In this document: positions 49,901-61,300 of the stretch, piece after piece
Position numbering within the stretch: position 1 is the first letter of the stretch
How the letters are laid out: every line of letters begins with the position of its first letter
DNA from: Erythrocercus mccallii
Taxonomy: Eukaryota > Chordata > Aves > Passeriformes > Dicruridae
Length of the DNA: 64,000 nucleotides
Reading direction: 5' to 3'
NCBI GenBank assembly: GCA_013397435.1
Contig: VZRG01000198.1
Coordinates: 276,925 to 340,924, forward strand
Made by a program: the position numbers and the translations under genes
Notes under the pieces: model-generated
The model's database searches: none
What the model saw: only the letters and a program-made list of their open reading frames with translations
What the model was told of the DNA's origin: nothing

Positions 49901-52212
49901 TACAACTAAGAATGTAATCTGTGCCATAATTGTAGCCTTTCCCTTCTCCAAGGCATTGCAAAGCATGTAGCCAGGAAATAAGAAATGGGCAATCATATGG
50001 AAGATTTAAGCTGAAAATTTGTCACTTATTGGAAACTACTTGTTTGTTTCTAAACTTAGATTGCATATTTTTACTTTGGATACCATTAAATACAGATATG
50101 AAACATGTAGGAATTGTAGCAAAGTCAGATAAATACTGAGTTTCTATTCAGCAGCTATAATTTAGCTTGTTGTAAGCTGGGATCTTACCAAAACTTGCTT
50201 GTGGTTATGTTGAATAGGCTTATTAAAAAAAACCCAAATCCCCCAAACCCCCTAAAAATCCCAAAAACCTCAACCTGTGCCAAGAAACACCCCCAAAACC
50301 CACCAAAAGCAAAACCGGGAAACAGGAGAAGTTCTGGGCATTTCCATGTGAAAGGTCCTTGCACACTCTCCTTTTTTGAAGAGCCAGTGTGAATGCTCAT
50401 GCTTGCCTCCTATATTATTATTGCCCTGGCACATTTTCCTTCAGACATCTCTGACTAAGTGCCTGGGCTGAGCATCTTATAGACAACAGTGCCACAGCCC
50501 CTTCCTTAATCAGTGTCTACTCTGTGTGAAGGTTTACAGCAGGGTAGTTTTTGGTACATAATACCATCTCTGAACTCCACTTGTAATAAACTTACTTTAC
50601 TGCGATTGTATCATCTGATTGTAGACTTATCTTTTCAAATCCTGTATCACCTGTGATTCCCTTACTACCTTTCCTGGTCCTTTGCATATGTTTTAATATG
50701 ACCATTTAAATTTTCCTCATGATTCATCTGTGGCTATGGAATCCCTCCATGGGGACATTTCTCAATTTACTTATTGGAGTATGTTTACTTGATGGAGTGT
50801 GTTAGATCTAAACCATACCACAGAGTTGTTCCTTCCAATCCTTACAAAATCTGTATTTCATGAGTGCAATTATTTTTAGGCACTTTCTGAGATTTAGGGT
50901 GAATATTTAAAATAAGGTAGTCAGACAGCTGATATCCTAGAGTTATAACAAAGATTATTACTCCAGAAAGGAGCACAGAAAGTCAGAGGCATGTGTAAAT
51001 CCACTCCTGAAAATAGGAAAGCTAGTTAAGAGAGAAGGTAGAGAGAATTGTTTTAAATGTAGAGTATTGATGGCTTTTCTTGTGGATCCTGCAAAGGCCA
51101 GATCCTAAGTTACATCTTTTTGTCAGCATCTATAGGTGTGTTATATACTAACACTTCCCATTCTTTTCAAATACAGAGAGAAGAATTGAGGAACTGACAT
51201 TGAGGACTGAAAGTTGGGTTTGGGCCAAGTGGACTTCATAAATCTGTTGAGACCAGTGTGCCCTTAATCTCTCATGCTGTGTTCACCTCCAAAATCAAAG
51301 CTTCTTTTTTTAAATTACAAACTCAGAGAAACCTGTGTCTGACCCTCATTCCTACAAGCAGTACTGTATGGGGCTTCTTCAGAAAATAAGCTGATAGAAA
51401 AAAAAAGCAAAACTACCTCTATTTTTGCCTCAGGATTCCTAGTTGGAGGGACACAGAGGAAAACAAACAAGACAAATCCCAAATCCAGTTAAATAGGCTT
51501 ATTTCCTTGCTTTCTGGAACAAGTCTAGCTCCTATTGCTAAGAGGTATCCTGCATCTAATGCCAGAACTGGGGTTGCTATGCTGGGGTTCAAAACACTTC
51601 TGGAAACCTGAAAAGTAGGACTTTTGTGCCCCACAACGCTCCGGTTCCTGACTTGGTGAGGAAGAGAAAAAGGATCTGAAGTAGATACTCAGAGGGAGAA
51701 AATGTTGGCAGATTTCTTATCCCTCCTCTCCTGGTATAAAGCAGACTCACCCCTTTATGCCAGTTGAACATCTGACATGGAAGTCTGAACACAACTGAAT
51801 GAATGGTGGCAGTGAAAGAGTAAACCCTCCAATATGAAGCATTAAGAAATGCAATAATTTTGATTTCCTCTTAAAAGCAGGTCTGTAAAATATTTTTATG
51901 CTCACCTCTCGAAACAATAACTTTTGCTTCATTATTTACTTTTGAGGCGTAGGACAAGTCATAGGATGATTACAGAGAAGTAAAAATCACAAGACACAGT
52001 AAGAGCCTGGAGACTTGGTGATAACAACTGGTAATGCTTTCCCTACGCTTGGTTAATATTTACCCATGGTAAAGGAACTATTTAAGCAATTGTGGATGAC
52101 TTGGTCATAACTTTTGCTTTCTGGAGCAGAGTATGGTGTATTTGATGTGCTTTGAGAGATTTTCTGAAGACACAAGAACAACTTTTATATCAAGGTCAAA
52201 CTCTTAGGAAAG
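46990..52212. other. Upstream flank of TSPAN8; promoter and leader exon not located
   Basis: The non-coding first exon and promoter of TSPAN8 probably lie here, but no CpG island or clear TATA/initiator pair can be assigned. CTATTTAAGC at about 52079 is a weak TATA-like string 170 bases before the ATG. The C-rich tract at 50233-50310 is the only structural feature seen. Confidence 0.45.
50233..50262 (-). other. G-quadruplex motif on the minus strand (C-runs on +)
   Basis: Four C-runs of 3, 5, 5 and 3 bases at 50233-50235, 50240-50244, 50248-50252 and 50260-50262 are separated by 4, 3 and 7 bases. The minus strand therefore fits the G3+N1-7 quadruplex rule. More C-runs follow to 50310, in an A/C-only stretch of about 100 bases. 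Confidence 0.7.
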
Positions 52213-52242
52213 CTTCTTTTGCAGCACTTGTTTTTGTCTCAG
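52213..52242 (+). other. Candidate 3' splice sites upstream of the TSPAN8 start codon
   Basis: Two pyrimidine-rich AG sites precede the ATG: CTTCTTTTGCAG ending at 52224 and TTTTTGTCTCAG ending at 52242. Either would leave a 10-28 nt untranslated lead-in before the ATG at 52253, as expected if a non-coding first exon lies further left, which is usual for this gene in mammals. I could not identify that exon or its promoter. Confidence 0.35.
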
Positions 52243-52252
52243 CTTGTTGAAA

Positions 52253-52312
52253 ATGACGAGTGTAAGCAGATGCATGAAGTACTCCATGTTCATCTTCAAC
52301 TTTTTTTTTTGG
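52253..52312 (+). CDS. TSPAN8: TSPAN8 coding exon 1 (start codon, N-terminus, first half of TM1)
   Basis: Sixty bases encode 20 residues starting MTSVSRC and ending FNFFFW, directly followed by a consensus donor GTAAGT at 52313. Mammalian TSPAN8 also has a 20-residue first coding exon of the pattern M..VS.C.KYSMF.FNFLFW, so length, KYSMF motif and splice position all agree. The ATG has A at -3 (GAAAATGA), a good initiation context. An overlapping longer frame (52219-52518) is a shadow that reads through the donor. A run of eleven T bases (52301-52310 plus the Trp codon T) encodes the Phe stretch before Trp, which makes the exon hard for gene finders and prone to homopolymer sequencing errors. 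Two possible acceptors lie just upstream, so a non-coding leader exon is likely. Confidence 0.88.
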
Positions 52313-55300
52313 GTAAGTTAGTGTTCAAACTGTTATTAGTGATATATGAAATGTGTTCCCATTATCTGAATGCTGCAGTTAGAGGAATTGTAAAGAAAAT
52401 AGAGCATAAGTGGAACCAGAGTATGATTCTAAATCGGGGAGGGGAGAATATATTTAACTTTTGCTCTTCCCTTTGTCTTTTTCAATCTAAACACTTTTCC
52501 CTCTACATTCAAAAGTAGACAAGCCACAAATGTTCATCTTGTGCCCCTCATGTCAAGGGGCATCACTCATCTCAGTCAGAAGATAACAGACTCTCCAATA
52601 ACAATGCACAGTTCTCTTCCTTTTATTGCTGCTGTTTGTGTGCAAGATCCTGAAAATGTAGTTGCAAGAGAAAATATGGAAAATTTACTTGAATTTTTAG
52701 CCTCCTAATTGATAAATGTTTTTCATAACCTTCTTTGTGGTTCTTTGCTTTACATTCAGTGCATAATTAGTTTCTGATGGTGGACACTAAATGTTTGTTA
52801 GAATGTATGTACTGGCAGTACCAAGGACGATACAGCACAGCAGGCAGATTTCTGGGTGTTATTTGAACTGTATTAGTTTTATTTATCATATCTCAGCTGG
52901 GTTGCAAGAATTTCAGGTCCTGAAAGCTCTGGAAGGTTTGAGTTAAAGAACATTTCTCTCGTGGTTCAACCTCACTGTCAGATTTCCTGACAGAGCTTTG
53001 TCAGGTTCACTACAGGTTCACTGAAACCAGAAGCAGAACTATTAGCCACATTATGGGCTTTGCCTCAAGGGATTTTTTTCAAGTGAAAAGGTGATACCAT
53101 TCAAAAGGGACCACAAACAGTAGCCTTGGAAAATTTGTGGCTAGCCCAAATTCTTTGATTGCTTATGGACCTCACACAGAAATTCCTGACAGACCAGTGA
53201 TGGTTTGAACTGTCTCCTCAGTTTCTTCCTCCAGTTCTGTCAAGGCAGATTGAAGGTTTTTGACATATGTATTGAAGTTTTCATGCAACAGTACTTACAA
53301 GAATCTGTAAGTTTCTGAATTTGACTTCCTGTCCCTCAGGAAGTTTTTCCTGTTTTTGTGGTTTGACCCCAACCAGCAATCAAGTACCACGCAGACACTC
53401 ACTCTCTCCCCTGCCAGCAGGATCAGGGAGAGAATTGAAGGCATGAAAGCTGGGAAATTCGTGACTTGACATATAGACAATTAATTAGGAAAAGAAAAAG
53501 CCATTCATGCAAGCAAAACAAAACAAGGAATTAATTTCCTGCTTCACATGGGCAGGCCGGTGTTCAGCCATCTCCAGGAGGGCAGGGCCTCATTATGTGA
53601 AATGTTTACTTGTGAACACAAATGCCATCACTCTAAATGTCCCCTGCCTTCCTTTTTCTTTCTCCCAGCTTTATCTACTGAGCATGATGTCAAATGATCT
53701 GGAACATCTGTTTGGTCATTTGGGGTCACCTGTCTTGGCTGTGTCTCCTCCCAGCCTCCCACACACCCTCCATTTCCTCACTAGAGTAGCAATATGAAAG
53801 GAGAAAGAAAACTTGATGTAAGACCTGCTCAGCAATAGCAAAAACTTCTCTACATTATTAACCCTGTGCTCAGCACAAATGCAGAACCCAGCCCTATATC
53901 AGCCACTGAGAAGAAAATTACCCCGGCCAAAGCCAGCACACCTGTTCACATTCATATGTGTTTACAGTAAACTAAAACATGGGCAAATGTCTCAGACTAG
54001 CATTAGAAAATTCCAAACTACTTCTAGAATGAACATTGGAATAGTGTCCCATGCCTTCAGTGACAGTATGGATTTCCTTGGGAAAAAAAGGGGCGGGGGG
54101 GGGATCCTGAGGGCGTCTTGAAACAAGCATATGTGAAACAAACTTCCTATCTTTATACCAAAGGTGGAAAACCCATTTTGTATTCTGAGGAAGAAAATAC
54201 TGAGAGCATTTGCTGTGCATGTGACTGCCTGGATGCAGCAGAGAAGGACAGGAATGCAACTGTAGTTAACTGTTTTAGGGAAGGTGTTCTGTTTAGCACA
54301 ATCAAGGTTGGGAAGAACAGATATATGGGTTGACAGAAATATAATGGAACAGAATTTTTTGGTTCACATTCCTGTCTCTAATTCATGGAAATCATTAAGC
54401 TGCAACAGTCAGGTAGAGGGAACAAAGACGACTTTATAGCCACTCATTCCACAGCTGCTCTCTCTAGTGCTCAAGGCAGTTGACAAGTGGAAAATCACTG
54501 ATAATGGGAAATGAAGGTGACTTTAACCTAAATAGATAAGAATGGCAATTCCATGTTTACCTGGTGTTTTACACCTTTTGCAATCTCTCAGGGAGTGTCC
54601 TCTCTTAGAATATTCAGGAATGCACTTCCTAGCCTTCTGATGACCTTTTCTAAGCAGCTTATGCAGCATCACACTAAGTGTGTAAGCTCTGGAGTAGTCT
54701 AAGATAGCTCTTGACTATGACTATAATCTTGACTTGACTATAGCAAATTGAGTATGGCTTCACTATATGACTTGTGTCACCTGGGCATCTACATGCCCAT
54801 GAGCCTTATGCTGAGCTTCAGCACACAAAGTTTTTCGTCCTCCCAGTTTGGTGAAAAATAGCAGACTGTAGGCTTTTGAAGATGTGTGCTTTGGAGCTAG
54901 GTGCCTATATGGAGTTTCTAATAGTCCTTAAATTAATCCTTGTCAGTTTGGTGCATTAAACCTAACACATATGTCAGATTTTTCTTCTTTCCCTTCTTTG
55001 GAATTTATAGGCTGTCCAGTCTCACCTTCTGTCCTCATTTTGTCAACTTCAGCTACTGTACATTATGCAAATTGTAGAATTACCTTTTTTTTCACTGAAT
55101 ACTGATGTCTAACACTAGTTTGAAGCAACATGGTTAGTGACAAACCATCTTTGATAGGTTGTTAATACCAGACTTGTAATCCCATCTACAAACAGTGGCC
55201 TCTTCCTGAAACATAATGTGAACATCTCAGTCCCTGAAGTAGCAACACAAGCTTAGCAGGTTTGCTGAGACAGAGACCACATTCTCTGTAGGACATGCCT

Positions 55301-58300
55301 AATTTCAGGTGTCTCAAGGAAGTATTCCAGTCATATGTTTTCTTTAACAGAAGCAACCTTGTAAAAGTTCCTCCTGATATCCTTGAACTGAATGTTTGAA
55401 AAGGTTGTGCCAGTGGAGGAAATTCCCCATATGTTTGGTATTTGTGTGTATGAGAATTGCAGTCTTAATATACTGTTGTCTCAGCACTCTGCCAGGCTCA
55501 TCTGAGGTGATATTGATTTAACCAACTAGGCTGTGTTTCCTCCTCACACCAGAATTGAAAGCTTGAGAAGGAACAACCAAATTCGAGGGACAGTAGTACT
55601 GTTGCTGTTCAGTTTATGAGATTGAGATAAGATCACATATTCTTTATCAACGATTAAGGCAAAAATACAACAGCCATCTAATTTGGGGAAAATGGGTGAA
55701 GATATTTTCAGAGAAGCTTTTATTCCATCAGAAACCTCTAGTGGTTCATTCATTAAAAATGAAATTTCCTGGAATGAAAGCTTATTTACTTGAAACTTTA
55801 TTTTAAGAAAACTTAAAAATTGAGATGGAGTATTGCAGCAAACTTGACATGTTCAGCTTGGACTCTTTGGGAACAGACTGTCTTCAAGGGAAATTCATAA
55901 CAACATTTCAGGGCCATTTATGACTTAACTATTAATGGCAGACAGAGATAATTCTAAACCTGACTAGTTCCTGGTCCTCAATGACGTCTCTTTCCTACCA
56001 GTCATCTCAGCTGGCACAATCCTTACACCTGAGTAGCCTCTTGGTTACCTATGTCCAACACTTCATAAAGAGCAAGATGATTCTGTGTAAGAAGCATCAA
56101 CAACAAGGTTAGGAATAGAGTGACTGACACACGGGGGATCTCAATGATTGATGAAATAGGAGCACAGTTAGAGATGAGGGAATGTATCTGGACCTGTGAT
56201 CCATCTTTCTTGACTTCAGCATCTTAAGGAAAGTCATGCTGGTCAAACATTCACATGTACTTGGCTGTTTTCTGTAAAAATATAATAGGAAAATTGTTCA
56301 AGGCATTTTATGAGACCTGTTCTAAGGATTGGAGATGGCCAGATATTGCTACATTTGAAACAGCAAAAAGAATTTATTTAGAACTTTTCCTGGTAGCTTT
56401 ACCACAGAGGATATCTCCAGACACGTGTCCTGAATAAGTCTAGAAACAACAGATAAGCAAACATCCCTTATCAAATCTCAGGTTTCCATTATACAAGAAA
56501 CAACATTCTTTACGGACACATTTTACACATACATAGCAATTTATATTCTTCTCTCCTCTGATGGAATTTCTATGTGCTTCCCAAACACATGTATAAATCA
56601 TCATGTAAATGTGTAGTCCTCTGGGGTGGAAACATCAGGGATTTCGTGCATACCTGAAGATTTAACTACACTTGCAAATTTTCCTGGAAATGAATCAATA
56701 TTCCCTGCTCCAGCAATTAATGTATCTTTTGCTTTGCCAAGCAAATAATTTCAGAAGTTTGGACAGCATATCATGCAATTTGGACACTGAATGTCAGTAA
56801 GAAATTTGCTGACCTTTCTAATTGTCTTTATTTTCTCCCACAGATCTGTGGTTGCATTATTTTGGGATTCTCTATATGGATGTGTGTTAGCAGTACTCAG
56901 CAGGTAAATGCATGCAGTCATACCAGTACCATGTAAAACATGGAAACTACTGCATACACTTTAATTTCCCATCTTCATTTCCACAAATTTTCTATGTTTT
57001 TGTTGAGGTGGTTTGTGTGGGTGAAGAGGAATGCATTTCATGATGTTAAGATTAACATCATGGTGCAGGTAGTCAGATAAAGTGATTGATGCAGAGATAT
57101 GAGAAGTAGCTGCTTGTGTTATTAATGTATTTTCATGCAGACGCACACAGATTTCTGTTTGAAAATGTGACTCGCACCTGTAGTGAAAAATAATTATGCT
57201 TTTGTTAATGATTTCAGTGTTAGAAAGAATAATGTGGAGCCATGCAGCTCATAGACTTTTCAGTGTTTTTCCCTATTAGAATAGTATTGTCATATTTATT
57301 CCTAGGATTACTCCATATGTGCAGGGAATATTTTTATCTTTCTCACTATCTTCAATAACACAATCCTCATTTCCCCAATAACTGCAACTTTGAAAGGGAG
57401 AAAGGATTTTTTCCCCCCATTTTCAACAGCTCGTTAAAAACACCTTATCCTTTTCCCCTCATATTTATATATAAAGAGTTTTAAATGGCCAGGAATCTAG
57501 GATTAAAATGTCCTAAAAGTCTTCCAGGAGGGTAGAAAAAAGACCCTTAATTGCCCTCCTGAATTTTTGTATGGGTTATTAAATTACTTCAGATATTATG
57601 ACTTTTATTTTCTGCAAAACTAGGGAAAACACAGTTTTGAGGAGCTCTTAATCTTGCAGACATGCAGCAGAGGTTGGTCCTGTTGTTTCAAAGACCTCGT
57701 GGTCCTGTAGGCCTTTTTACCCAGTGTGTACCCACTGGCACTGACTCTAAGGTTTAAGCAGTTCATTTCTTCAAACGAATTTGGGCCATAGAAATGTAAA
57801 TTAATTTGAAGGCTTAATTTGAATTCTTCTATTTTTAAAAATACTTTTTGGCCAGAGAAATGAAAGAGCAGCCAGGTGTCACATGGAAGCACTTTTTTCA
57901 GCTTTCAGACTGAGCCTTTAGTATAGGTTAAATTGCAATTCTTCAGATAACTCCCCTGTTGCTCTAGCACAGTCTGTCAGTTAAGAACAATAACTTTTAA
58001 ACCAGTATTTTCCCACCTGGAAATCAAAAGATGGTGGAAGTAAGAAGATAGCTTTGTATATTCCCTGCTGTCTGGCTGATGACACTATTACCCTTAGCCA
58101 GTCCCAGATGTCTCATGTCTGGCAGAGCATGGATGCAAAAGAACTTGGTTCAAGATGACACTATGTCATTGGATAAATTAGGTCATGGTGGACAGCTCTG
58201 CCATCCTTTCCTCTGGAACTGGAAGAATCACAGCTTTCACTCCTTAGTCAAAATTTTACTAGAAGCTAAAACTGCCATGCTTGATACTTGACAATCTCCG

Positions 58301-61300
58301 CTATGATGCATCAAATGAGCTTGGAAAACCAAAACCACTACCATATCTTATTTTTTGAGAGATTTCCTATTCAGAAATGAATATTTAAGTGTGTTTCAAA
58401 CTGCTTTCCTGAAGTAACACTTAGAACTCCCCAAAAGCCTAAGAATTAAGAGTCAGGACCGAAACTGAAAAATTTTTTCACATTTTTGCCTCCGAGAAGG
58501 CAAAGTTCCCATTCAAAACCAATGCATGTTTCGCCTCAGTAATAATTGAGCAGACCATAAGGATTTGGTTGTAGATGAATAGAGCTTTCTAAGAATAAAT
58601 AACAGTGGGTTCAATCCAACTTGGAAAGGGAAAGAATAACACATTCTTCAAATTGTACTTGTCTATATACCTTTGCAATTTCCATCAGAAGATGAATGTG
58701 ACAACTTCCAGACATTTTTGCTAATCTTGGCACCAGTCATTCTGGAAATTATTCTTTGAACATTTTTCTCTCTTTTGGCCTTTGCCCTTCGTCAGTCCTG
58801 TGGGAACTGAATAATTTCATGTTTAATAATATTAAGGTATATGAATTGTTTAGTTGAATGTCCCATACATCAAAATAAAGTTCTCATCTCTGAGGGTAAT
58901 ATTAGAGATCAAGCCTGGGGAAGAAAAAAAAAAAAGAAAGAAAAGAAAGAAAGCTGCTTTGGAAAATACATCTAACTATTTCTCTAATATATACAGCATC
59001 GCTCTGAGAAATCTTTTCTCAGGAACAGTCACAGAGTATATTCCTGGCCTTCTAATGACAAAGAGATTTTGTTTCTTTAACATTGGGTTAGTGTAGGAGA
59101 GGTTTTGAGGTAATCAAGTCCCCTGCTTCCTGTAAAAAGCAAAGATTCATTGACTGAAAAACAATGGAAAGCCACTTTAAAGACAGAAGATGTTTATTTA
59201 TTCATTTACTCTGTAAAGTTGATTTTCATCTTGTGCAGAAATAAAGGTTGCGAAAAATCAGGTTTCACAAAGCTCTCCACCACAACATTTGAGAAGAGAG
59301 CATAAGAGTTTGTTTATTTATGGATCAGAATTTCTCCATAGTTGCTATTCAGTGTATTAATCTGTTAGAAAATAATTATCTTGTTTTAGGGAATACAGAT
59401 GTTTTTAGGGGGACCTTCTTGTACCTGAAAGATTTTTTCTCTCTCTCTTTTCAGGGGGTAGAAAGCAGCATGTATGCAGGAGTTAATCTACTAATAGCTG
59501 TGGGAGCCATCATTATGATCCTTGGATTCCTGGGGTGTTGCGGTGCTATAAAGGAGAGCCGGTGCATGCTGATGCTGGTAGGAAAGAAAAACATTTGTCT
59601 ACATTTAACAGGCTACAAGTAGTATCAAATGAGGATGGGAACCTTTTAATTTAACCGAAAATATTATTATGATCCTGTGTTTTCATTGCTTACCTTGAGT
59701 TTGGGCCCCTTCTGAATTCTGTTGTGGTAAAAATGATAGTTGGTCTCATCAGCAAGAAGACAGAGTCCAGAGAGACTTGAGCATGTCACTAGTTTTTTTC
59801 CATCCAGCCATCATCAAAGTTCCCTCCATAATTTTTCACCCATTATCTATACTATTTAATTTTATAAATTCCCAGTTGCTCCCTTTGCTGGTCCACCTAG
59901 AATGTCCTCCCTGTCCTCCTGCCCAACTCTCACCTAAACACTGTAATCATGACACTATTCTGGTGTGTGCCTTGTTTTGATCACCAGCTGAGCACACTCG
60001 GTTTTGAGCACCACTTTTTCTCATCATCAAAGATGAAATAGTTGGAGCAGCTCTGACTGGAAGTCATTCTATCTACATGGTATTGAAGTTATGAAGGATA
60101 AATGTTAACTCAAAAGAAATATCACTTTGGTCAAAAATAATATGGTTTTCTACCCCTTTTGTTCTCTTCTCAGTTTTTTATTGCCCTACTTCTGATCCTG
60201 ATTCTTCAGATCACAGGAGGTATTTTAGCAGCAGTGTACAAACCTCAGGTACAGTATTATTCTATATTTTCATTGATGTCTTCATATAGTTTTGTTTCTT
60301 CCCCAAAAATTAATAATATATCTTAACTTGCAGGTGGAAAAAGCCTTTAACCTTACTCTAAGCGCAAGTGTGAATGCACTGAAAAGTACTTCAATAGATG
60401 ATAAAGAGTATCAGGAGGAGTTCCAGATGTTGGAGAGAAAGGTAATTAAACGGTAAAAAAATGAAGGGGTTGTTGCTATCTGTTTCATCTTTGATATCTG
60501 TCTCCACTTCATATTATGACTGTTCTGCCACATATTTGAATTTCATTCCCTGGGAAAGGGGAAGGGTCTGACTTAAAGACAAGTTGAAACACCACAGAAG
60601 GGACTTCTGTTCTCTTGGCAGAACATGGTCTTCCTGTGATGATTTCTTTGTGCAACAGTGTTGTCTATAAGAGCAATGAAGCAAGGACACACCACATACA
60701 AGTAAGACTGACATTTAGCTAAGCTCTTTCATGAGAGGACTGCATGGCCCTTTCCTACAGCTTTCCCTTCTGAAGGAGCATTGATCCTTCACCACATCCT
60801 GAATAAGAACTCTCTAATACTTTTAAGGAAAGATTATTCCAGGGATTTGGAAAACATGAGGAGTGCATTTAACTTGGAATATCTTACTGCTATGAAGTCA
60901 TTAAATGCATGCTTTACTGTGTGAGAAGAGGGAAGAAAATATGATGAGAAGTTTGTTTTTATTGTGTTTGTGCTTTTCCTGGCGCCACCATCCTGCAAGA
61001 CCACAGATGGTGGATGCTTATTGCGAGCTTACTCCTGGGTATCTCACAGAGACTATCCTGGAATCTCATTGATAACATTGACAGCATACACCCCTTCCCC
61101 TCCCACAAGTACCTGGATCTGTACATTGATAGAATGCCTGTTGTTCTGCTTTTTTTAGTCCCTAATGAGTGATGACTTTGATGGATAGACTTAAAGTTAG
61201 TTTTTATGCTTTTAAAGACTGCTGTATGAAAGACAATGAAACAAGGAACAATATTTAGGTGTCTTATGTTACTTCCACTTCTCCGTCCCCATTCCACCTC

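Noticed and set aside
54087..54110. G-run GGGGCGGGGGGGGGGATCC as a promoter GC-box or G4
   Set aside because: It is a single homopolymer-like run inside intron 1 without other promoter signals, and does not have four separated G-runs.
59320..59454. Upstream extension of the TSPAN8 exon 3 open frame with an ATG at 59320
   Set aside because: The codons are not tetraspanin-like and are separated from the exon by a strong polypyrimidine tract and AG. It is intronic.
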